The translations under genes and the position numbers were made by a program. Below, piece by piece: positions 1-6,209 of a stretch of DNA of 16,247 bases (positions are counted from its first letter, which is position 1; each line of letters starts with the position of its first letter). This stretch comes from CAYOXD01 sp964407825 (GTDB lineage: Bacteria > Desulfobacterota > Desulfobacteria > Desulfobacterales > JAFDDL01): the NCBI GenBank assembly GCA_964407825.1, contig CAYOXD010000069.1, positions 1 through 16,247 of the forward strand. Reading direction: 5' to 3'. The notes under the pieces were generated by a model that had not been told where the DNA came from, did not search any database, and was given only the letters and a program-made list of their open reading frames with translations.

Positions 1-67
1 ACGACAACGACAACGAAAACTACAAGGACTTCGATTACGACTACGACAACGACAACGACAACGATTC
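1..67. repeat. CGACAA-type hexamer array, cut by the window edge
   Basis: From position 2 the sequence falls into eleven in-phase 6-nt units: CGACAA, CGACAA, CGAAAA, CTACAA, GGACTT, CGATTA, CGACTA, then three CGACAA and CGATTC. The consensus is CGACAA (TTGTCG on the other strand). The array begins at or beyond the left edge, so its full length is unknown. Read on the plus strand in one frame it gives an Asp/Asn/Tyr-rich peptide, and on the minus strand a Val-rich one, so the units hold a triplet phase in any frame. No start codon or conserved domain supports translation. It lies just past the tssG stop and is most likely an intergenic repeat. The alternative is the acidic C-terminal tail of a plus-strand gene entering from the left, which would end at the TAG at 141-143. 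Confidence 0.6.
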
Positions 68-68
68 C

Positions 69-87
69 GAGGCGCCAAAGGCGCCTC
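69..87 (-). terminator. Perfect palindrome directly after tssG; possible terminator or 3' end stabiliser
   Basis: GAGGCGCC at 69-76 pairs perfectly with GGCGCCTC at 80-87 around an AAA loop (TTT on the minus strand), giving an 8-bp GC-rich stem. It begins one base after the tssG stop codon (89-91). On the minus strand the stem is followed by GGAATCGTTG rather than a U-tract, so it is not a canonical intrinsic terminator. It could block 3' exonucleases or work with Rho. It also abuts the hexamer array and may be part of that repeat element. Confidence 0.35.
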
Positions 88-88
88 C

Positions 89-1111
89 TCAGGAGCGTGC
101 TTCCCCCCTCATCGCGGCCCTTACCACCACATTCCGCCCGTAGGGCCGGTTCGTTGAGCGCAGAAGCACGGTCCGCCCCAGAATCGGCGGGCCCTCCCTC
201 GCGCCGAGCCCGAGGCCCGGGATCTGCTCGCCCCGGAGGATCAGCCGGATCTCGAATTCATACTCGATGCCCGCGATGTAGGTGATGAGTTTCCGGATGA
301 GCCGCAGGTTGGCGCTCTTGGGGTGAAAGGCGAGGTACTTCTCCCAGCTCATGGGCCCCAGGTCCACCCGGAACATGGAGTTCATGTCCCGCACCCGGGC
401 GCCGCACAGGGCATCCCTTTTCAGCGTGCTGTTCCGTTTGCCGAGCCGGGTCCTGTCCGCTTCATGAATGGGAAGCATCCGCTCGATGAACTGCGTCACC
501 GTTACCTCGACGCCCGTTGCGCTCTTCACCAGGACCTCGATGGCCGACGCCGCCGGAATGATCCGCGAGACAAGACCCGAAAAAAAGAGAAGCCGCTTCT
601 GGGCGTATCTGAAAAAACCGTTCTCCGGAGCCTTGGTATCGAGCCCCACGAGGGCCGCGATGGCCGATGAGACCGCGTCCCCGCCGTCCGGCTCATAGGT
701 CTCCGGGAGCCGGTACTTTTTCCAGGCGCGGTAGAAAAGCGATATGAGCCGCTGGTGAAAGATGTCCAGGAAATCGACGAAGGCCTCGTTTTTCCGATGT
801 CGCAAGTCCTGGGCATGGGCGTTGTACCAGTCTGGAAGAACCCCGCTGGGGCCGATAAGCCCCATGAAATTCACCGTCATCTCGGGCGTCCCGCCGTTTT
901 TGAGGGACCGAATGTCGCTCGCCGGAAAGGAGGATCCGGGTGCGACCTTGAAGCGCACCGGATCATCCGCCGGCGAGTGGCTTCCGCCCTGCCGCTTTTC
1001 CCCCGAGAACCCCTCCAGCAGATGCACCGCCTTGAAAAAATCAAAGCAATAGGGGGCGTCGTAGAGGGCTTCCTTTACAGGAGGATTCTGTTTCCGTTTC
1101 TCGGTGGCCAT
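89..1111 (-). CDS. tssG: Type VI secretion baseplate subunit TssG
   Basis: TssG (ImpH/VasB family) is a cytoplasmic wedge protein of the T6SS baseplate and works in a complex with TssF, TssE and TssK. The 340-aa product has the usual family length and hallmarks. Near residues 23-33 is FDFFKAVHLLE. At about residues 51-68 is the VRF...F..SDI segment. At about residues 78-92 is the conserved MTVNFMGLIGPSGVLP stretch. A later QFIERMLPIH segment fits the known C-terminal half. The ATG at 1109-1111 lies inside the end of tssF, and the two genes overlap by 37 nt in different frames. AAAGG and GGAAG purine stretches just upstream can serve the ribosome. It is the last gene of the operon in this window, with a palindrome straight after its TGA. 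The assignment is firm. Confidence 0.96.
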   Translation of the reverse strand: MATEKRKQNPPVKEALYDAPYCFDFFKAVHLLEGFSGEKRQGGSHSPADDPVRFKVAPGSSFPASDIRSLKNGGTPEMTVNFMGLIGPSGVLPDWYNAHAQDLRHRKNEAFVDFLDIFHQRLISLFYRAWKKYRLPETYEPDGGDAVSSAIAALVGLDTKAPENGFFRYAQKRLLFFSGLVSRIIPAASAIEVLVKSATGVEVTVTQFIERMLPIHEADRTRLGKRNSTLKRDALCGARVRDMNSMFRVDLGPMSWEKYLAFHPKSANLRLIRKLITYIAGIEYEFEIRLILRGEQIPGLGLGAREGPPILGRTVLLRSTNRPYGRNVVVRAAMRGEARS

Positions 1112-2883
1112 GCCTTTATCACTTCCGCTCGCTGGAGACTCTTCAGCACCAGCCTGGAAAAGGAGTTGATGGATACGTACTGGGCCAGAAAGCGCTCCAG
1201 AACCGACGCGAAGAGAAACACGCTGGAGCCCACGAACTTGTCTTCGTTCACAAGAATCGTCACCTCGACCCCCCTTGAAAAGGCCCGTTGCAAGCGCATG
1301 GTGACATGCTCCATGCCAACCGCTTCGATCCCCCCGATCTGATGCTTTGTCACCGGCGAGTCATGGATGTCATAGAGGGTCAGAAGCTCCTTCAGCCCCT
1401 GGCCGTTTTTCTCCACAAGTGAGAGGTAATTCAAGGACAGGTGCGATATGAGCCGCCACTGGAGGCGGCTGCCGACCCTGGGCCGGCGGGGCAGCGTGGG
1501 GTTCATCAGGCACCGGATGCCCTCTATGGGGCACTCCTCTTCCATGGTGAAGTCGTTCAAGAGCCCGCCCGGCGTGAGCCTCGCCGGGAGATCCCGGTTC
1601 GTGCAGGTGGTCTGGACGGTAAGGGCCGCGCACTCGGGCTGGGCGGCGCTCAGCCCGCCATCGGTAAAGGAGAGCAGAACGTCCATGCCCTCGTCGTTTT
1701 TCCGGGGGGATTTTCTGCGCTGGAGGTGCCAGTAGACGCCCCCTTCCTCTTCCTTTTCGCAGTGATCCAGGCTGTAAAAGGGCTGATAGGAAACCTCCCT
1801 GCGGTTGTCTTCGCTGAGCCCCTTGACCCTGTCGATACTGAAGACCTCGGTTGTCATCTTGGTGTTGACGTCGTGGTAGACCGGGTACCGGCTCTTGCGA
1901 TGTTCGACCCGGATGGGAAGGGCGATCTGCTTGAAAAGATTCACCGCCGGCGTGGTATAAAGGGCGAAGGTGTCCCGGTTGATTAGCAGCCCCCGTGCCT
2001 GCTTGCAGTCGAAGAAGATCCGTATTTCAAAAGCGTTTCCTTCCATGTGCCGCAGGCACTCGAGCCCCTGGATATCGAAGTAGAGGAATTTTTCCGGGAA
2101 CCCGAAATATTCGTAGAGCAGCCGGTAGCCGTCAAAGGACTGCTCCGGCCAGGGCAAGAGGGCCTCTTGCCGGGAGAACCCGGCCGGCTGAATCCGGTCC
2201 GCCGAAAGACGCTGAATGTCCCCGTCCTTTCGGACCCCGTTGGTCTCGGTGAAAGATTTTATCTCCACCTGGACGGCGTTGTTCACGATACGCTCGTACA
2301 TCTTGAAAACGTGCTGCTGGTGACCGTTGAGGGAAAACCGCAGCTTCTCCGGCCAGTCGATCTTGTCGAGGGTCAGCTTGGCCGCGGCCTTCAGTTCGAT
2401 CTTGATGCCGCTTTCGGCCTCCAGGCCCGGATTTTTCGGGAAGGCCACGGCCGCACCTGTAATCTCGAGGGGCAAAAGCCGCACCGCCTGCGTCGTGGTG
2501 AAGGTGAGCCGGGTCTCCTTTATGGGCGAGGAGAAGAGCCGCGTGCCCCTTGATATCTGAAAACCCGATGGCGGTACGTTCGAAAGCCGCGGCTTGAACT
2601 GCACGAGGGTGATGGCCGGAAAGGGGCGCGTATAGTGCGGGTAGACGATCTGAAGGAGCGATTCGGTGAGCTCCGGGAAGGCGTCATCCAGTTTTTTCTG
2701 GATCCTGCCGGTCAGAAAGGCGAAGGCCTCCAGCAGCCTTTCCGTGTGCGGATCCTCGCAGCGGTCCGGCTCGAGAAGAAGGCGGCTTGCGATCTTGGGG
2801 TATTTCTCCGCGAACTCCGCTCCGGATTCCCGCATGAAGGTCAGCTCGCGCTCATAATATTGAAGCAAGGGGTCGTCCATCAT
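1075..2883 (-). CDS. tssF: Type VI secretion baseplate subunit TssF
   Basis: TssF (ImpG/VasA family) is the large baseplate wedge protein; two copies pair with TssG and dock on TssE and TssK beneath the sheath. The 602-aa product has the normal family length. Its N-terminus is diagnostic: YYERELTFMR at residues 9-18, FAEKYPKIASRL at about 24-35, DPHTERLLEAFAFL at about 44-57, and the YPHYTRPFPA motif at 81-90. Tandem ATG codons at 2881-2883 and 2878-2880 are both possible starts. An AGGA element sits just upstream, between the tssE stop and this start, so the gap from tssE is only 6 nt. The 3' end overlaps the start of tssG by 37 nt. No signal peptide or membrane segment is seen, as expected for a cytoplasmic baseplate part. 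Confidence 0.97.
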   Translation of the reverse strand: MMDDPLLQYYERELTFMRESGAEFAEKYPKIASRLLLEPDRCEDPHTERLLEAFAFLTGRIQKKLDDAFPELTESLLQIVYPHYTRPFPAITLVQFKPRLSNVPPSGFQISRGTRLFSSPIKETRLTFTTTQAVRLLPLEITGAAVAFPKNPGLEAESGIKIELKAAAKLTLDKIDWPEKLRFSLNGHQQHVFKMYERIVNNAVQVEIKSFTETNGVRKDGDIQRLSADRIQPAGFSRQEALLPWPEQSFDGYRLLYEYFGFPEKFLYFDIQGLECLRHMEGNAFEIRIFFDCKQARGLLINRDTFALYTTPAVNLFKQIALPIRVEHRKSRYPVYHDVNTKMTTEVFSIDRVKGLSEDNRREVSYQPFYSLDHCEKEEEGGVYWHLQRRKSPRKNDEGMDVLLSFTDGGLSAAQPECAALTVQTTCTNRDLPARLTPGGLLNDFTMEEECPIEGIRCLMNPTLPRRPRVGSRLQWRLISHLSLNYLSLVEKNGQGLKELLTLYDIHDSPVTKHQIGGIEAVGMEHVTMRLQRAFSRGVEVTILVNEDKFVGSSVFLFASVLERFLAQYVSINSFSRLVLKSLQRAEVIKAWPPRNGNRILL

Positions 2884-2889
2884 TCATTC

Positions 2890-3369
2890 CTATGTGGGCA
2901 TCTGGACCCTGTACTCTCCCCGGTCGACCGAAAACCAGGTGTCGAAAAGGATCGGCTCCCGGATCGGGTCCGCATGCAGGGTGGCGCTGATGGAAAAACG
3001 CAGCTGCCGCTCGTTTCCCTCCGCCGTGTTGAAGATTACCGAGACGTCCTTCAACCTGGGCTCGAACCTTTCGATCGCCTTTTTGATGCTGCCCCTGAGG
3101 GCCTTTTTCACATGGGGATCCTTGGGGTTTTTAGAGACAAAATCCTCGAGTCCGTAAACGTAGAAGGAATCATTGACCAGCCGATAGCTCCCGGGGGGGG
3201 ATACGATCCTGCGCCGGGTGTTCAAGAGGTGCTCCACATCCCGAAGCACCGCCTTTCGCACGAATTCCATCTCCTCTCCGGCCGCCCCCAGGAGGCCTTG
3301 CTCCGTGTCCCTTGTGAGCCTGTCGAAAATCGAAAGCTGTATGAGTTGGTTCGACCGATGGTTATGCAT
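2890..3369 (-). CDS. tssE: Type VI secretion baseplate subunit TssE (gp25-like)
   Basis: TssE is the small gp25-like baseplate protein that seeds sheath polymerisation. The 159-aa product carries the signature SIFDRL at residues 13-18 and the gp25/TssE core LRDVEHLLNTR at about 42-52. A basic, conserved C-terminal half follows (RFEPRLKDVSV, then RFSISATLH). The ATG at 3367-3369 has only a distant AGGA (about 11 nt away), so initiation may be weak. The gene follows hcp after 143 nt containing two inverted repeats, and precedes tssF by 6 nt. A run of eight C residues encodes the Ser-Pro-Pro around residues 57-59. The identification is firm. Confidence 0.95.
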   Translation of the reverse strand: MHNHRSNQLIQLSIFDRLTRDTEQGLLGAAGEEMEFVRKAVLRDVEHLLNTRRRIVSPPGSYRLVNDSFYVYGLEDFVSKNPKDPHVKKALRGSIKKAIERFEPRLKDVSVIFNTAEGNERQLRFSISATLHADPIREPILFDTWFSVDRGEYRVQMPT

Positions 3370-3398
3370 GGTGATATAGATCCTAAAAGACGATCAAG

Positions 3399-3416
3399 GC
3401 CGAATAAAAGTTCGGC
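3399..3416 (-). other. Small hairpin upstream of tssE
   Basis: GCCGAA at 3399-3404 pairs with TTCGGC at 3411-3416 around a 6-nt loop. It lies between the larger hcp 3' hairpin and the tssE ribosome-binding region. A short T-run (TTTT) appears on the minus strand only some ten bases later. It could act as an RNA 5' end structure for a processed tssE-tssF-tssG transcript, or have no role. Confidence 0.3.
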
Positions 3417-3469
3417 GCCACTCTTCCCAGGGCGCAAGGCGGCCAGAGGTAAGATGGAAATGGGCAAGA

Positions 3470-3503
3470 CGCCTGGATGGCGGCCGATGCCGCCATCCAG
3501 GCG
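3470..3503 (-). terminator. Strong 15-bp hairpin after hcp; probable partial terminator or mRNA stabiliser
   Basis: CGCCTGGATGGCGGC at 3470-3484 pairs perfectly with its complement at 3489-3503 around a 4-nt loop, nine bases after the hcp stop codon (3513-3515). On the minus strand the stem is followed by GTCTTGCCC, which lacks a clear U-tract, so complete intrinsic termination is unlikely. A stem this long and perfect just 3' of the gene for the most abundant T6SS protein would be expected to attenuate read-through into tssE or to protect the hcp message from 3' decay. That role is inferred from position. Confidence 0.55.
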
Positions 3504-3512
3504 ATTGGGTTA

Positions 3513-3998
3513 TCAGACCTTGCTGTTCTTCTGCAGGTCCCAGCCGGACGCGACGTTGCCGGCGGCGCCGCCGCCGTGGCGTTTCTGCTGAGTGTAGCTC
3601 CACTCGATCTTGCCGAAGTTGATGGCCACTTCCTCTGTGGGGAAATCCCCGCCGCCGTTGGTCGAGATGCTGCTGATGAGGCAGTTTGTCAATTTGTACT
3701 CCATGAATTTCATTTTGTTCGTACCGGCGCGGCACAGTTCCACGGTGATGGTGTCGATGTGGGTGCCGTCCGCGCAGGCAATGGCCAGCTTGGGACTGGC
3801 CATGTCCATCTGCTTGGTAAAGGTGAAATCATGGAAGTCGGCCCGTTCCGCGCTGGCGCCGCCGACGCTGCTGGCCGTCGAAGAGACGCTCTGGGCAAGG
3901 CCGTGGTTGTAGGAGATCATCTCGATCCAGTTCTGGTGCTTGTCATCGGAGCTCTCTCCCGGGATGCCTGAAATCTGAATGAATCCATCAAATGCCAT
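3513..3998 (-). CDS. hcp: Hcp, type VI secretion inner-tube protein (TssD)
   Basis: Hcp forms stacked hexameric rings that make the T6SS inner tube; it is expelled when the sheath contracts and can carry effectors. The 161-aa product matches the family in length. It starts with FDGFIQISGIPGESSD and has DFTFTKQMDMASPKLAIAC at about residues 57-75. The C-terminal segment contains ISSISTNGGG, then EVAINFGKIEWSY and the GWDLQKN end. A Ser/Gly-rich loop spans about residues 36-49. No effector domain is fused to it, so this is a structural Hcp of the Hcp1 type. A perfect AAGGAGG precedes the ATG by 10 nt. The gene is set apart from tssC by 130 nt and from tssE by 143 nt, each spacer holding an inverted repeat, which suggests separate control of hcp dosage. 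Confidence 0.97.
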   Translation of the reverse strand: MAFDGFIQISGIPGESSDDKHQNWIEMISYNHGLAQSVSSTASSVGGASAERADFHDFTFTKQMDMASPKLAIACADGTHIDTITVELCRAGTNKMKFMEYKLTNCLISSISTNGGGDFPTEEVAINFGKIEWSYTQQKRHGGGAAGNVASGWDLQKNSKV

Positions 3999-4008
3999 AG
4001 CTCTTTTT

Positions 4009-4015
4009 CCTCCTT
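4009..4015 (-). promoter_or_regulatory. Strong Shine-Dalgarno sequence for hcp
   Basis: On the minus strand AAGGAGG stands 10 nt before the hcp ATG (3996-3998), within a purine-rich stretch. It is a full match to the anti-SD sequence and fits a protein needed in large amounts. Confidence 0.75.
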
Positions 4016-4069
4016 TTCTTCTGTATGGTGCTGGTGTTTGAATAGGGATACATGACGCGGTTATTTCTC

Positions 4070-4092
4070 CCGCGGCCGCTCATCGGCCGCGG
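4070..4092 (-). other. GC-only inverted repeat between tssC and hcp
   Basis: CCGCGGCCG at 4070-4078 pairs perfectly with CGGCCGCGG at 4084-4092 around a 5-nt loop, 36 nt after the tssC stop. The following minus-strand sequence is GGAGAAATAACC, with no U-tract. It may attenuate transcription after tssC, mark an RNA processing boundary, or shield the 5' end of a separate hcp transcript. No convincing promoter was recognised in the rest of the spacer (3999-4128). Confidence 0.4.
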
Positions 4093-4128
4093 TACCTGTG
4101 GTGCCCTGAATTGGTGAGCCCGCGATCG

Positions 4129-5619
4129 TCAGGCGTTCGCAGGCGGCGGCAGTTCCGCCACCAGGCGAAGCGAAACGGTCAGCTCGTCCAGCTGATAGTG
4201 GGGGCGTAAAAACGCAACGGCCTTGTAGGCGCCGGTTTTGCCCGGGATCTTGGATACCTCGATCCTGGCCTCCCGAAGGGGGAATCGCGCCTTCATCTCC
4301 TGGCCCGCGCTGTCGTCCAGAACCACGTATTTGCTGATCCAGTTGTTCAGGAACTTCTCTGCCTCCTCCCTGGACAGGAAGCTGCCGATCTTGTCGCGCA
4401 TCATGGACTTGAGATAATGCGCAAAGCGGCTGATCGCCATGATGTACTGCAGCTGGGAGGACAGCCGCGCGTTGGCATTGGCAAGGTCCGTGTCGTAGCG
4501 TTTGGGCTTGTTGGTGGATTGGGTGCTGAAAAAGGCCGCATAGTCCGTTCCCTTGCAGTGAACGAGCGGAATCAGTCCCAGGTCGGCAAGCTCCTTTTCC
4601 CTTCTGTCCGTGATGGCGATTTCCGTGGGGCATTTGAGCGCCACCTCGCCCTCGTCGGTTCTGAAGGTGTGCGTGGGAAGACCCCGCACCAGGCCGCCCC
4701 CCTCGACGCCCCGGATGGCCGCGCACCAGCCGTACTTGGCAAAGGCATCGGTGAGCCGGGTGCTGAGGGCGTAGGCCGCGTTCCCCCAGAGATATTTCTT
4801 GTGATCCGTGCCGTCCACGTCTTCCTCGAAATTGAATTCCTCTACCGGGATGGTTTCGTTGCCGTAGGGAAGGCGCATCAGGATATGCGGCAGGCTCAGC
4901 CCCACGTAGCGGGAGTCTTCGCTCTGGCGGAAGGCGGTCCACTTCACGTATTCGGCGGAGGTGAAAATTTTGGCCAGATCCCGGGGGCCGCCGAGCTCCG
5001 TAAAGCTTTCCCAGTTGAACAGCTTGGGGGAGGCTGCCGACAGAAAAGGCGCGTGGGCCGCCGCCGCCACCTGTGAAATCTTTTCGAGAAGCGCCATGTC
5101 CTGGGGAACGAAACTGAATTCGTAGTCCCCGAGAAGCGCGCCGTAGGAATGCCCGCCGAACATGCCGAACTCCTCCTCGTAGACCTTCTTGAAGAGGGCG
5201 GACTGGTCGAATTCCGAAGCCTTCTCCATATCCTTCAACAGTTCCTTCTTGCTCACGTTCATCACCTTTACCTTCAGCCGCTCGCTGGTCTCGGTTTCGT
5301 GAACCAGGTAGCTCAAGCCCCGCCAGGAGGCTTCGAGCTTCTGAAACTCGGGGTGATGCATGATGCTGTTCAGCTGTTTGGAGATCAGCTCGTCAAGGGC
5401 CGCGATGCGGGCATTGACCATCGTCTCGGTATCCTTGGAGAGGGTCATCTGGCCGTCCATGACCTCTCTGGCGAACTCGGCGATGATTTCCTTTGCCCAT
5501 GGGCGCTGGCTCTCCTCGCGAACCATGTCGCTTGCATCGATAATGCTGTCGAGCACGCTTGCCTCCGCCGCCGCGGACGCCTCCGGCCGCTCCTCCATCA
5601 GGGTCTGGTGTTCTTCCAT
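4129..5619 (-). CDS. tssC: Type VI secretion contractile sheath large subunit TssC (VipB)
   Basis: TssC (VipB/EvpB/ImpC) pairs with TssB to build the contractile sheath around the Hcp tube in the cytoplasm; ClpV dismantles it after firing. At 496 aa it has the family's usual length. Typical segments are EFQKLEASWRGLSYLV at about residues 91-106, a FGMFGGHSYGALLGDYEF stretch at about 151-168, and MALLEKISQVAAAAHAPF after it. These are followed by GLSLPHILMRLPYG, then EEFNFEE...KYLWGNAAYAL, and a C-terminal LRPHYQLDELTVSLRLVAELP. The ATG at 5617-5619 is preceded by AAAGGAT. The gap after tssB is 17 nt, so the two sheath genes are surely co-transcribed. The long alternative minus-strand frame over 4061-4942 is only a shadow of this gene. 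Confidence 0.98.
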   Translation of the reverse strand: MEEHQTLMEERPEASAAAEASVLDSIIDASDMVREESQRPWAKEIIAEFAREVMDGQMTLSKDTETMVNARIAALDELISKQLNSIMHHPEFQKLEASWRGLSYLVHETETSERLKVKVMNVSKKELLKDMEKASEFDQSALFKKVYEEEFGMFGGHSYGALLGDYEFSFVPQDMALLEKISQVAAAAHAPFLSAASPKLFNWESFTELGGPRDLAKIFTSAEYVKWTAFRQSEDSRYVGLSLPHILMRLPYGNETIPVEEFNFEEDVDGTDHKKYLWGNAAYALSTRLTDAFAKYGWCAAIRGVEGGGLVRGLPTHTFRTDEGEVALKCPTEIAITDRREKELADLGLIPLVHCKGTDYAAFFSTQSTNKPKRYDTDLANANARLSSQLQYIMAISRFAHYLKSMMRDKIGSFLSREEAEKFLNNWISKYVVLDDSAGQEMKARFPLREARIEVSKIPGKTGAYKAVAFLRPHYQLDELTVSLRLVAELPPPANA

Positions 5620-5636
5620 GGCTGTTTATCCTTTCG

Positions 5637-6176
5637 TCACGATTCCTGTTGGTCCTGGGGGGGCTCATCCGGGCTGCCCTCGCCGCCGTCCATTTCGCTG
5701 CCGATCTTTTCGAGGATATCGGTGCGGGAGACGGCGTCTTGCAAGAGGGCGCCCAACTTGTCGTTGCCATCCAATTTCCCGAGCAGATTGTAGAGCTTCC
5801 TTCTCGCCTCGACGAGCTTCCGGAGGGGCTCCACCTGGCGGGCGATATTCTCCGGATGAAAATCGTCCAGGGACTTGAAGTGCAGCTCGACGCCCATCTT
5901 GGTATCGTCGTCCGTCAGTTCGTTCTCCACGCTGAGGGTCAGTCGCGGCGCCACTCCCTCCAGTACGCTGTCGAAGTTGTCTCGATCGATTTCCACGTAC
6001 TTTCTTTCCTTGAGCGGTGGCAGCGGCTTTTCCGGATTCCCCGAAAGATCACTCAGCACCCCCATAACGAAAGGGATCTCTTTCTGTTCGACATCATCGC
6101 CGATTTCCACATCATAGGTGATGTGAACCCGGGGGGGGCGGACTCGGTCCAGCTTGTGTTGCGTGCTTTCGTCCAT
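5637..6176 (-). CDS. tssB: Type VI secretion contractile sheath small subunit TssB (VipA)
   Basis: TssB (VipA/ImpB/IglA) is the partner of TssC in the helical sheath. The 179-aa product carries the family signature RVRPPRVHITYDVE at residues 11-24. This is followed by IPFVMGVLSDLSG at about 34-46, PLKERKYVEIDRDNFDSVL at about 54-72 and PRLTLSVEN after it. The C-terminal tail is acidic and Pro/Gln-rich, typical of TssB ends. The ATG at 6174-6176 has a perfect AAGGAGG seven bases upstream. A C8 run encodes the Pro-Pro of the signature close to the 5' end. The gene sits 33 nt after tssA and 17 nt before tssC. Confidence 0.97.
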   Translation of the reverse strand: MDESTQHKLDRVRPPRVHITYDVEIGDDVEQKEIPFVMGVLSDLSGNPEKPLPPLKERKYVEIDRDNFDSVLEGVAPRLTLSVENELTDDDTKMGVELHFKSLDDFHPENIARQVEPLRKLVEARRKLYNLLGKLDGNDKLGALLQDAVSRTDILEKIGSEMDGGEGSPDEPPQDQQES

Positions 6177-6183
6177 GTTCTTT

Positions 6184-6190
6184 CCTCCTT
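6184..6190 (-). promoter_or_regulatory. Strong Shine-Dalgarno sequence for tssB
   Basis: AAGGAGG on the minus strand, seven bases before the tssB ATG, gives ideal spacing and confirms that start. It implies high translation of the sheath pair. Confidence 0.75.
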
Positions 6191-6209
6191 ATGGGGTTAA
6201 ACCTGTCGT

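Noticed and set aside
1..67. CRISPR array
   Set aside because: The units are 6 nt long and contiguous, without spacers of constant length, so this is a simple repeat.
3..143. Asp/Asn-rich plus-strand reading frame through the hexamer array ending at TAG 141-143
   Set aside because: It has no start in the window, is produced by a 6-nt repeat, and its last third is antisense to tssG. It remains possible only if a gene enters from the left.
2635..3591. A 318-codon plus-strand open frame opposite tssF and tssE
   Set aside because: It is antisense to two certain T6SS genes, crosses the intergenic hairpins and has no family resemblance.
3999..4128. An internal sigma-54 or sigma-70 promoter for hcp
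   Set aside because: No GG-N10-GC and no convincing -35/-10 pair was found. A promoter here remains possible but is not supported by the sequence alone.
4061..4942. A 293-codon minus-strand open frame inside tssC
   Set aside because: It lies in another frame of tssC, is rich in Arg, Gly, Pro and Gln as expected for shadow frames of GC-rich DNA, and has no recognisable motif. tssC itself is certain.
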